Shown: positions 47,601-58,728 of the stretch, in pieces
How positions within the stretch are numbered: the stretch's first letter is position 1
Layout: every line of letters begins with the position of its first letter
DNA from: Gnetum montanum
Taxonomy: Eukaryota; Streptophyta; Gnetopsida; Gnetales; Gnetaceae
Length of the DNA stretch: 59,909 nucleotides
Assembly (NCBI GenBank): GCA_015680685.1
Contig: MNCI01008940.1
Location: 129,163 to 189,071 of the forward strand
Reading direction: 5' to 3'
Made by a program: the position numbers and the translations under genes
The notes under the pieces: generated by a model
The model's input: only the letters and a program-made list of their open reading frames with translations
What the model was told of the DNA's origin: nothing
The model's database searches: none

Positions 47601-48223
47601 AGGAAAGACTAGAGCACAAAACGCAATGATGTCCTTTTGGCCTACCACTCAACATGGAAACTCCCTATTAACTACTCTTCCTATGAGTTAGTGTACAGAA
47701 AACTTCAAACACTCCTAATTCAATCCAAGATTCATACACTATCCACAACCTATGAATTGGATCTTGACCTAAGTCTAACACAAAAAGAAAGGTTGATTAA
47801 CCTAAATGTTCTAAACAAAAATCGATTGGTAGCCCTATCCTAGAATGAAGTGCACAAGGCATTCAATAAACAATGTCATGACCTTAGAATATAGAAAGTG
47901 AAATTTCAACCAGGAGATAAGGTTTTCTACTGGAATCCAACACATGTACCTCAACAAACCAAATTTCAAACATTGTAGGAAGGGCCTTATATAATCAATG
48001 AAATCCTTCCTTCTTGGGCCATGATCATATACAAACCTAAAAGCCCAAACAAAAAGTAGTTGGTCACTATCTAATAGATAAAGCCTTTCCACGAGCCAAA
48101 GCAAGCAAGTGCAACAAATACCTTAATAGATGGGCAACCAAGCACAATTTTTCAGATCTTCTCTTTCCAACTCAGTCATGGGAGAGATGGCCATCTGTGC
48201 TAATCATATTTGTGACTTCTTAG
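44601..48223 (+). pseudogene. pol of Q: protease, RT, RNase H, integrase
   Basis: Protease about 44640-45180 (ALLDLGSNANLIS; D-L-G where D-S/T-G is usual). RT about 45570-46110 with MPFGLCNA and FMDD at 45977-45988. RNase H about 46400-46780 (MTDASNYALG, HTDHSAIHFL). Integrase zinc-binding region 47068-47205 (HEGPCGDHYVG...) and core about 47250-47620 (LISDNGTHFTSVTF). Stop TAG at 48221-48223 after TQSWERWPS. Frameshifts and stops are frequent. Confidence 0.85.
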
Positions 48224-50285
48224 TTTTTCTATATTTTGTTTTACACATTTTTATTTTGTTTCACAAATTGTTTTTGTTTTAACACCTTTTTCATTTTTAA
48301 AAACACTTTCCTATTTTTACACCAATTTTTATTTTACACCAATGTTAGTACGTATATATCTTTCTTGAGTATTTTACACTTTCTTATATATTTTACTTTA
48401 TTTTTAGTGTGATTTTCTAATTTTTTATTAATAAATGCACTTTGTGCAAACATGGCACAATGGTGCTATAGCTGTTACTAATGGTGGTTTGTGCTTAATG
48501 TTTTGTTTGCTAATGTCTAGTTTCTATTTCTAAATTTTTATACCAATGGCTAAGACATGGTTTCTTTTTCATGGAAAAGGAAATGAGTCCATCATATCCA
48601 CCCATCCACAAACTCTATGGTTTTTCTTGTTTTGGAAGTATGTAGTCCCATTTTCATTAAATAAACTTTTAATAAATTTGTGACCTTGGTAGTTTCCAGA
48701 ATTGGGAAGGATTCAAAGGTTTGCATAGGGTGTGACTTTAAGGGGACTCAATACTCTTTGTACTCTTCTACTTACTCAAGTGCATGAGTGTTTTCATAGA
48801 ATTCTTAGTGTTCTATGTTGACCAATAACAAGAAGTTGAATAAAGTCTTTACATGGTTTGGTTCCCATCCAAAAATAAAAAATAAAATAAAACAGAATAA
48901 AAAACATATGATGGAAATTCAAAACACACCCCTTAGATGAATAAACGGGCTACAAGCATTGGTTATGGGACTAGAAAGACATGTTACCCATGGCTGAAGG
49001 TCCCCTCTAAGGTGCTCTCTCACTTCTTGTTTCTCTTTTCTTCTCTTTATGGAGTGATGGTTATTTTGTGGGAGCACTCTTGTGTCTTGAGGGGATGGAT
49101 TAGTCTTGGAGTGGTGATGCATCACTAATAGTGGTTGGTTTTGGTTTGGACTAAGGATGGATCTTCTCAAGTCATTTAAACACAAAATCCATAAGGGACT
49201 TCTTATGACCTCAATTCAAAATTCTATTTCATCTTCTCCATCATCTATCTATGCTACCCATAACTCACCTCACTGTTGATGTCCATGTTGTTAGTTTAGT
49301 GTCTTTGTCTAACATACTTGAATTCTTGGGTAGAATCTTCTAGTTTTTGGTCCTTAACTTCCATCAACCATTAACTACCTATGAGGCCCACGAACTCTTT
49401 AGGTTGAGGTTAGGCAAAGGCAAATAAGGCATGTGCCTGCTATAGGGAGGACCTACTTGTATATCTCTTGGTTAGGTTTGTTAAGCACCTTATCCTTGGG
49501 CATTCTTGCAATCAGAATCTTTCATACACCCATCTTCTGCATCCAACCATGTGCTCCTTTACATATTTTTTTTAATGCAAACATTCTCCATCAAATTTTT
49601 TCAATTTTTGAGCTTTCAAAGATCCTCTTAAATGATTTCATCATATTCTTGGCTTTTTTGGAACTCCATGGACCCCAAATTCACTTTAAAAATTCCTTGT
49701 ATTTTTCAAGATATTCACATTTCAAAATTTTGTTTAAGAACCTTGTAAATGAGGTTCCATCAATGGAGCCCATGCATATATGAGGCCCCATATACATAGC
49801 CCCATCGATGTAGAACAAAAAATAGTATAAATATGTGTGACTCCCCTTTGAAATTTTCACATTTGCTCACAAACGCCAAGGAAGTTTTTCAAATTTTCAA
49901 AGCTTAAAACCTTCCAAAGCCCATAACTTCCTAATCATTTATCTAAATCACTCCATTCCTTGACCTTGTAGCTACGAGAGGTAAGCTCTTAGTCATGGGG
50001 GCCACAAATATGCCATTTTTGATAGAAACATTTTCACCATTGTTCTAACTTCCACAAAGGTTTAAACTAAGAAATCAACATTTAAACACCAAATTATAAA
50101 AGTTAAACTCTTCCAATGAGCTATGGTGATACTTATAATGAAAATTAATTAATAAAATAAGAATAAAATAATCAATCTAACATGGTCCAAACTTAGCCAA
50201 GTATAACTAACTAATGAGATAAGGTACTAAAATATTCAAAGTTACACGTTATATTTACTAATCCATGGATGTGTTGTAACTGCAA
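48224..50285 (+). other. Interval between pol and ORF3 of Q with internal promoter
   Basis: Contains the motif AGAAAGACATGTTACCCATG (48973-48992, then ..CTGAAGGT), the 'tcaatactctttgtactcttc' block, and at 49755-49836 decayed palindromes (CCCATCGATGTAG) followed by TATA (AGTATAAATATG, about 49823). A donor AGAG|GTAAGC lies at 49980/49981. ORF3 starts about 305 nt after the donor, directly after AACTGCAA. The 49433-49783 open frame is not conserved and not called. Confidence 0.6.
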
Positions 50286-50727
50286 ATGGCATCAAAATAC
50301 AAACACATGTAGGAAGGAGGACCGTCTCCACAAAGGGATAAACGGCCAAGAAAAAATCCAAGAAGAACCACTTACAACCCACACCATAGGTCCTCTTAAG
50401 AAAGAGGCCAAGGTGGAATCTATTAGTCATATTCCAGAACCAACAATAGCAACAAAACATTCCCACCAAGATGAGGCACTAGCTCAATAAGTAAGCCTTG
50501 AGGTGACCTTGACAAAAGCCTACTTGAATCAAATTAGATCAAGGAAGGTCCAAAAAATAGTGCTCAAGGAGTTAAACTTTGGCTCTTTCTTAGAGCAAGC
50601 ACCTAAAGAAGTATAGGACCAACTAAAGACCTCTTTTATGTGGTCAATTATCACTTCCACTAGGGAGTGGAACATGGGAGAGACATTATTATTATGGAAT
50701 AATAGGCAAGCAACTTTGTCATGTGAG
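50286..50727 (+). pseudogene. ORF3 of Q, N-terminal piece only
   Basis: ATG at 50286 (ATGGCATCAAAATACAAACAC...), then KRPR...-type basic head and ELNFGSFLEQAPKEV, the equivalent of MNFGSFMEFVPKVV in P. The frame is shifted and stopped, and at about 50720-50730 the sequence jumps into the middle of an LTR ('attagaatatttctctgagtgc'). About 2.3 kb of ORF3, the polypurine tract and the U3 of the 3' LTR are missing. Confidence 0.7.
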
Positions 50728-51436
50728 AATTAGAATATTTCTCTGAGTGCCTGCAATAAGAATTAGAAACTATATGGATATTTATTCGAGCACTGTTGTA
50801 CCTGAACACACCCATGAGAACAACAATAAAAATGAGTCTTTTGATCAAACCTTGCAGTACTTGGAATAGGAGAATGATTTATTTATGCATTATTATTTTT
50901 ATCAATTATGTAATTAATTAAGCTAAATTAAATTTCAAGTGATTAGTTAATTAATTATGCTAAATAGATTAAACACATAAGTACGACTGCTTCAAGCGTA
51001 AACATGTATTTGCTTAGTAACCCTAATAGCATTATTGGTTAGTTTGCCTAGTAGCATAGCACTTGGTAATCCCAGTAGTGGATACATGGGTTTAGGATGT
51101 GTATGGAGAGTGGGATCGAATGTTTGTATTAGGACTAGTTAGAGATTAGTTAATTAGTTAAATTAAATTAGTTATTAAATTACTTCATTTCTCTATTTTA
51201 AGCACCAAGAACATAAAACATAAAATAATAAAAATTAGATGCATTGATTACACTTAACCATACCTTTGTGCATCACAAGTGTAATTGGGAAGAAAATGAA
51301 TGACTATTAGGGCAAAGTTCATTTTATAGAAGACTAGTGTACCAAAAGACATAGAGTCCATAGAATTCAATCAAATTGTGCATGAATGCTTTGTGATTTG
51401 TGTGGTTGGGCATAGGGGTACCTAAACTGCTCATCA
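50728..51436 (+). mobile_element. 3' LTR of Q, 5'-truncated
   Basis: Matches 28341-28748 joined to 41695-42001. Lacks U3 and TATA. Ends CTGCTCATCA at 51436, followed by the CCAAC duplication. Confidence 0.82.
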
Positions 51437-53640
51437 CCAACCTCATGCAAGGGTTTCATATGTTATGACCACCCTAATTACACTCAAGAACTACATTCAC
51501 ATAAGGTAGAAAGTTCTAGTAGAGATGGAGTAAGTCCTACATCAGGGAGGGCCTTAAGGCCTAGGACCTCCTCAAAACCTAGAAAAGATAAATCAATAGA
51601 CCATGGGAAGCACTAGAGAAATCAATAGACCATGGCAATTCTCCAAGCTCCCCATCTACCTCTTCCTCTTCAACATCTAGTTTTAATGAAGATGAACATA
51701 GGTATAGAGATAAAGCTTCACTATGGGGCTATAAATATTAACTTAAATAGTTAAATAGCCTATAAAAATTAGTTAATTAGTTAAATTAAATTAGTCATTA
51801 AATTAGAGATAAAGATGAACATAGGTATAGAGATAGGCTATAAAAATAATCTGCAACATCATTTACAAGCCTTCCATGATGCATGCATCTTAAAAAACAT
51901 TGAAAGTGGGTGGAAAAAGCTTAAGCTCTTTTTAGAATACTAATAGAAAAAGTTGAAGTGTGGTATGGTTCATTGAAACCAAATTCAATCCATCGGTGGT
52001 CCACAATGCTAGAACTTTTCAATGAGAAATACCAAACCTATGCAAGGATGTCCAACCTAAGGAAATGAATCCAAGGATGGAAATAGGAACAACATGAACC
52101 CTTAGATATGGCCCTAGATAGATATTATTCTCTGCTGTATAGATGTCCAAGCCATAGTTTCTCTTAAGAAGAGAAAATTTTCCACATCATAGATGGGCTT
52201 CGTAGTCAAACTAGAGAGATCAATGGGAGGTATGCTCAAAGTCAATTATATGAATTGGGAACCCATAAGATCCAAAGGCTAATTGAGTGTGTGGCAAAAG
52301 AAGAAGGAGAGCTATGTAAATGAGAGAATGTTGAGAAATATCACAGGAACCCAACTCTTCAAAAGAAGAGGGTTCATCTCTATGATCAAGAAAAAGAGGC
52401 AGCTCTCGATGAGGTGATTTCACAACAAACCTTGTTAATACAAAAGTCTATTGATGATCTTGAAGCAAGGTTAGATAAGATGTTAGAATGGATAAATGAT
52501 AAATTTACAACTTGTATAGAAATCGTAGAGGAGAGAGTAACACAAAAAAAATCATGTGATCACAACAAAAGGAGGAAAAAGAGCCAAGAGACAGGTAAAA
52601 ACACTGATTAGAAAAAAGGGAAAATGATTGTAGAAGAAGTGGCTATAAACTTAGCCACCAAAGAAGATGATGGATGTGACATCTGCCTATATGACCATCC
52701 AAAGGACTATTGCCCAGTCATGTTACATCTACATGAGTATTGGACTTTTATATTGAATCCAAAGTTCATACAAAAGCAAATGCCTAGGAAAATACCTTTC
52801 TTATAAGGTAATTATAGACAATCCAACAACCAATCACACTATCCTAGTGGGACTTCTTACCAACCTCAACACTATCATCAACTACAGTGGCAAAACCCAT
52901 AGTCCTTGTGGGGGAGGTGGTGGGGGGAAGGGGACATCATAAAACCAACGCTACCCTTATTGTTAATCGGACTTGTCCAGATACTATGTTCAACAACCTA
53001 TTTTCCCAACTAGTTCTACTTTTTCTACTTCAAATCACTACTACCACTCTCCCAAATATCATCAACTTGCAACATCTTCTATGAGGTTACCACCTCACAC
53101 CTCTCACCCCCCATCATATCCTTAATATTATCATACTCATGTCCATCACATGTCACAGCCAACAACACAGGAAGGTTCAACACCATAACATCAACAAAAG
53201 AATGCCACCTATGCTGCAAACATACATAAAAATGACAATGTCAGTAGCTCTCCACCACAATCTCAGAAATGCCCATTCTTTAGGATGGTTCCCACATGTA
53301 AGCATAACACTCGTGGACCTACTAACTCATCCAAACCAACACAATGCTAATCAAGTGCAATACCCTTCCTTTCACAACCAATGTCCTCTAATCATACATA
53401 AAGGTCAACATCCATCATTACTCCAACACCTAACAAAAATGATGAATCTAACACTATGAAAAGATTGAAGAATCCATGCATAACTAATCTTGATAAAGAG
53501 TGTAGTCATGGGCCAAATATCTGCAAAGTTAACATAACCCCTATTTTGACCTACCATACATTTCACAACCAAGTGTATGAGCAACAACCCATCTATGTAG
53601 CTACCACTAAATCAAAAGACACCTAGTGGCTTGAAATGAA
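51437..53640 (+). pseudogene. gag remains of P
   Basis: Capsid-like segment at about 51845-52080 (LQAFHDACILKNIESGWKKLKLFL). Further on LLIQKSIDDLEARLDKMLEWINDKF (about 52430-52510) and a zinc knuckle CDICLYDHPKDYC (C-x2-C-x3-H-x4-C, 52675-52713). Then a Pro/His/Gln-rich part to about 53460 and a protease-proximal relic (YVATTKSKDT, near 53600). Multiple stops. Confidence 0.72.
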
Positions 53641-53680
53641 GGTCTAACACTATTTCAAAAATGCATGGAACCTGTCTGCC

Positions 53681-53758
53681 CACTTATTAATTCTTGTCAT
53701 GGCCAAAAGCTTAGTCATGGAGGAGATGCCCCATCCTAAAATCAAGAATTAATAAGTG
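53681..53758. repeat. Perfect 16-bp inverted repeat at the pol-deletion scar of P
   Basis: CACTTATTAATTCTTG at 53681-53696 and its exact reverse complement at 53743-53758, with a 46-bp loop. The loop holds 'ttagtcatggaggagatg', the counterpart of the sequence near the pol end in Q (tcagtcatgggagagatgg, near 48172). Confidence 0.9.
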
Positions 53759-55797
53759 TTTTTCATCTTTTTATTTTATAATTTTTTATCATTTTCTCAT
53801 TTCTTGATACAATTTTTTCCCATTCTTTTGAACTTTTTCCACACTTTTTTTTTTCATTTTCTTTGTTAGTAATCTCATTTATGAATAAAACAATAAGATG
53901 TAACCCAATGAGGTGAGGTTTTCTCTATGTTGTCAAGTCATGAGGGACTAATTATTTGGATAGTGAGGCCACGTCATCCATCCATCCAATTAATAAGAGG
54001 TTCTTACCATGGTCATAATGGTATTCTTTTTCCATAATCAAACTCAGAAATAACTTGTAATCATTGTGCCTGAACAGAAAAGTGAAAAAGAAAGTGGGAA
54101 TGTGAAGGGTATGACATCAAGGGAACTTGTGAAATCTCTTTGGCCACTTCTATATGTTCTATCGTGTTGCTAAGGTTGTAATTTTATCCTTGTAGATCTA
54201 ACAAAAAATGGAAGTAAGAGTAAAATAAGTGCTACCTTACCATGTCACTAGAAAGACATGTTACCCATGCCTGAAGGTAGTCCTCTAGTAAGGTTGACAT
54301 AGATAAAATATAAAATGAAAAAGCATAGAATAACTTTTTGAGGATCCCACTTGAAAGACATGTTACCCATGCTTCAAGGTTGGTGACCTCTCAGAAATTG
54401 AAAAAAAAAATAGAGTGCCATGAATAAACTCCTCCCTTAGAAAAAATGCTAAGTGATGCTACTCCTTGTAATAGTGGTAGTCTTATGGTTGTCAATCAAA
54501 GAGATAAAACAATGTGATGTCATCGGAACATGTTTTGGAATTAGTTTGAATCTTGGAAAGAAGGGCTAATGATTACTTTAACCATTAATAATACATAAGG
54601 ATTCATTATGCCTATGGTAAGGCACCTCAAGTCACAATTTTTATAATCCTTTCAAAAATCCATCTCATCTCACTATTCGTATGATCATAACTTGTGGTTT
54701 TGTGTAACATAGAGTTATTCTCTCAAATTGGTGGTTCTAACATGTGTGTTCTCCTAAACAAGTATGCATTGCATTCAACCCCTTTGGTGCCTACAAACAT
54801 TTTTAGGTGTGGTTATACAAGGGAATTAAGAGCTAGAGCTTGCTTTGGGGAGGACCCACTTGTATAACTATTATAACTTGTACTTTTTTAACACAACTAC
54901 ATCATCTTGAACCTTCCAAGTGCATAAATGTCAATTTCAAAACCTTCCTTTATCATACAACCTATCTGTTCTATATCATGGATTCAATACTCTTTTCTTA
55001 CATCTTCCAAAACATTTAATTTCTACAATTCCATTTTTCAACATTACTGATGCCCAAATACGTATTCTCACTTACCCCAAAACTTTGAACTGTACATGAA
55101 ACCTTCCAACCAATCCGAAGGCTTCATTTTCCATGCTGAATGTCCCCTTGAAATGCAATTTTAAAACATTTGATATCATGTGGGAGTCTATATCAGCTAC
55201 TTGATATTAGGCACCTAATGTTGGGTCCAAAAAAACTATAAATAAGACCCTCATGATTCTTTAGAAAACATTTTCATCATTTGTAGGTAAGGGAGTTTTT
55301 GCATTTTTCTCTCTCAACTAAGAGCTCTGTGCATCCAACTTCCACACATGATATCTAATTCCATACCTCTCTAATTTCCATGGTTTTTTAACCTATTTGA
55401 TCCCAAAGTGTTTAATTTTGTTGAGGGGAGGTGCTTGTGTGGAAAACTTGCACCAATTTTTTAAAATTTGTTATCACCTAGAAGGTATTATAAAGGTAAG
55501 AATGTTGAGAAATGTAAGCTTTTTAATGAACAATCAGTTGTATGCATGCTAGAATCTTTAATTAACACCCCTAAGGAATCATAATAGTCATTATAGGCTA
55601 TACATGAGGAAAAAGAAGTCAATTGCGATAAGTTGTAAAAGAAGTTAACACATTTTGGGCATTTTTCTTGAAATTTTTCTAACTTTGCAATCAAATGAAT
55701 TAAGAACTTAATGAAACTAAGGACATGAATAAGGTATAAACCTATTGATAATGAATTTAAAACACCTTAGTAACCCAAAATCCTTGATTTATTACAG
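53759..55797 (+). other. Interval upstream of ORF3 in P, with internal promoter and leader intron
   Basis: T-rich start like 48230-48430 of Q. Two copies of the GAAAGACATGTTACCCATGC motif at 54251 and 54353. At 55170-55229 GATATC-type blocks (TTGATATCATG, CTTGATATTAGG, CTAATGTTGGGTCC), then TATA ACTATAAATAAG at about 55235. Donor AAAG|GTAAGA at 55495/55496; acceptor TTTATTACAG ends at 55797, directly before the ORF3 ATG. No coding frame. Confidence 0.6.
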
Positions 55798-58551
55798 ATG
55801 GCCCTAAAAAGAGGAGGACAAGAAGAACCTTCACAGGGTGCAAGCAAATACCCAAGAGGTGGCAAAAGCAAACTAGGAGAACAAGGCCCACTAGCTAAGC
55901 ATGAACAACAGGAGGCCCAATCATTTATCATTCATTAAGAGGTCCTTGTTATAAGATAGTCGATCTGGGCAAAGGCTATGGGACCACAAGCTCAAGCACA
56001 GGGACAATGCCTCATTTTGTCCCAAGAATGTCTTAAGCCATCTAGGAGGAATCCATGTTGGCCACGATCATCTTGGAAATGAACTTTGGGTCATTCATGG
56101 AATTTGTCCCTAAGGTGGTCAAAACTCAGCTTTAGGCATCTCCTCTATGGCACATTCTTTTTGAAAGTGGTGAATGGTACCTCAATGAGACGTAGCAATT
56201 TTGGCACAATAAAGAGGAGGGCACCATTGTCAACATTGGAAAAATCTCTATTTCTTTCTCAGTCAAGGCCATTACAAAGGCTCTAAACATACCCAATGTC
56301 AAGGCCAAAGTAGCACACATGTTCACAAGATTTGATGCAAAAATAAGGAAGTTATGGCTAAAGTGAGCATATAATAAAGAAGACAAAATCTACAATGAGC
56401 TGACTCTGGAAGAAAGAATTTACTTTAAAATCAACATGTACCACCTCTTCCCCACTAAAGAACTAAATAGGATATCAACATACATGGCTAGAGGAAGTGC
56501 AATCTTGATGGGAAAATACAACACCAACCTTGCCCAACTGTACTTTATGGAAATTCAATGGTGGTTTGAGGAAAGAAAGGTAGGGAAGTTGACACTTCCA
56601 TTCCCTTGCTTGATTAGGAAGCTATCCAAGTAAGCCAAAATCTTGGGTTACACCAATGATGTTCCTAGGAGGGTCCAAAATGCTTCATTCTCTGATTTTC
56701 TCAAACTAGTAACACTAAGGAAAGAGCTTGGGGAAGAGCAAGAATAAGAACCAAAAAAGGAGTAAGAACAAGAACCAAAGAAGGAGCCAAAATAAGAACC
56801 AGAATAATGGCATGAGTCGCAAGTCCCACCAACACCACTGTAGGATTATAGACATGCAATGAGCCATTTGTAGCAAATTGCTAAAAGTCTCAATTGGGGA
56901 AGCAAGGATGAATCCAACCTCTTTTGAGTCATTGATGTTGTCATTTAGTCCACAGTCTCAACCAATCCATCAAGGGGATAGATTTCTTTGCAATTAGAAG
57001 GAGCAACTCAGTGGTCATAGTAGATCTCTGGGAATGTCGCATCTTTCCAAGTGGTGTTTGAAACTAGAGAAGGTACCACAATTATGGTCATGCAGCACTA
57101 AGATGCGATAGACATAGTAGAAGTTATAATAGACCACATCAAAGAATCCTTTAATGTGCTTATTGTGCCCTTGGTGGACTTAATTGAAACTAGAGATGCA
57201 CAGATGTTAGTTGGGACTTTGATGACTCTTGCGGCTCATGAGGATATGCTTGATGGATTGCTATCGACTAGGCAAGTCATGATAACCCTCTTCAACATCT
57301 CTAGTGATTTCACTGTAGTTTAATCTGACCTCATAGCCACCAAAGGAAAATTGGACATGGTGGAGCCCAAGGTAGAGCATGCAGAAGTAGAGGTACACTG
57401 ATTGCAATAAGAGCTTGTTACCTTAAGGGTCGAAAGAAGGGATTCTTTCCAATTCATTTGCCTAACCAATTGGAGTAGTTTTGAACAAAGAAGTTGGGCC
57501 AATTGATTAAGCAAAATAAAGAAGTTGAATGGGAAAAAGAGAAAGCAGTTTAAAATGCCTCAACCACCAAAGCCTAAGCATATGCCCATGCGAAGGTACT
57601 AACCACTACCCAGGAGGAAAACAAGTAGCTTGCTGCTAACAACGTAAAGTTGACCACCATTAAAAAGTAGAAATACATCTTAGAGGATAGTATCCACTTG
57701 TTGAGGGAGCAACTAGTGAGGATCAACCAGGATATAAGCAGATTGGCCAAAGAGAACCAAACCCTCTCAATGGAGGAAGTACGCACTATATGTTAGAAGA
57801 CTACAATTGAGATGAGCGCATGGTCAAACGAGGCCAAAAAGCATGAGAAGTTAAAAGAGCACTTTTGGGATTAGATTGGCATGTACAAGCAAATCAATGA
57901 AAAAGAAATCCATATGGCAAAGGCTTGCATCAATTCCATGTTAACATAGAATCCTAACTAGCAACTCATCTTGGATAGCTATGCCTTGGTCCACTAAGCA
58001 AAAGTGAAAAAAAAGGACCTATAGATTGAGGATTTGAAGGAGTACATGGTATTAACTAACCTTCATTATGGTAACTTGGCCATGTTAATAGCAGGTCGGC
58101 CTAGAAATGAACTAGAATAGCAAGTAGTAGTCAGTTATGCTTTATATGGGAAAGAGTTTGTAGATAGAAAAGATGCTCTAGAGAAACTTCATGTGGCAAA
58201 CTTGAAACTAGAAATAATTAAGGCTTGCTACCATGGGAAAAGAGATATGGCTTTAGACTTGGCCAAGAAACTAATAGATTATCATGAATTAAGAGAAAGG
58301 CCAAGGCTTTTGAGGAGGAATGGAGGTAGTTTATGGCATGGTATGTGAAAGCCAATCAAATGTTCCTTTAGCTACCATGTCTATGGGATATACCAGCTCC
58401 CGCACACATTGGATCATCAACCTAGATGGTGCATGACCTAAGAATAGAGGGGGAGAAGTTGCAGGCACTCCTAAATTGTTAGAGATTCCAGAAGCTTAAC
58501 AATAAGGGGAAGTGGCCAATGGAAAAGTCACCACCTTCAGGAACTACATAG
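55798..58551 (+). pseudogene. ORF3 of P, near full length but broken
   Basis: ATG at 55798 (MALKRGGQEEPSQ), stop TAG at 58549-58551. Domain order as in M1: basic head; globular part (FMEFVPKVVKTQL, SVKAITKALNIPNVKAKVAHMF, LTLEERIYFKINMYHLFPTK, LAQLYFMEIQWWFEERK at 56090-56630); Glu/Lys-rich linker of repeated 'gaaccaaa(a)aaggag' (56745-56810); long coiled-coil region; conserved tail (TW..MVHDL...EKLQALL) and PP end. The order YHLFPTK...RISTYMARGSAIL looks like the plant transposon-protein domain found in Athila relatives, by eye only. Stops throughout. Confidence 0.7.
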
Positions 58552-58717
58552 CTTCCCCAATTTTGTTGTTTTGTCATGTTGTGTTCATATTTTATAAAAC
58601 ACCACTGTGACATGAAAGAGTCAATTGGTGTGTTAGTCAATGATCTCATACCTTCCCAATATTTTATATAGAACTTGTTTATGATTTTTTTTAACTCAAG
58701 GATGAGTTTTCATTTAG

Positions 58718-58728
58718 CAATGGGGGTA
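58718..58728 (+). promoter_or_regulatory. Polypurine tract of P
   Basis: CAATGGGGGTA adjoining the LTR start TGATGAGTCATG. Confidence 0.7.

Larger units (their letters stand above)
28111..51436 (+). mobile_element. LTR retrotransposon Q (Athila-like), split by M2; target duplication CCAAC
   Basis: 5' LTR 28111-28748 plus 41695-42001 (split by M2), PBS 42002, gag from 42155, pol to 48223, interval, ORF3 start 50286, then a deletion into the 3' LTR (about 50728-51436). The 5-bp flanks CCAAC at 28106-28110 and 51437-51441 match exactly, so its outer ends are original. The coding regions are full of stops. Confidence 0.85.

Noticed and set aside
49433-49783. 116-codon frame between pol and ORF3 of Q as an extra gene
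   Set aside because: Not conserved in M1, M2 or P at the matching place, and it overlaps the non-coding promoter interval.
50728-51436. Solo LTR
   Set aside because: It follows ORF3 of Q directly, lacks U3, and the outer CCAAC duplication pairs with 28106-28110, so it is Q's truncated 3' LTR.
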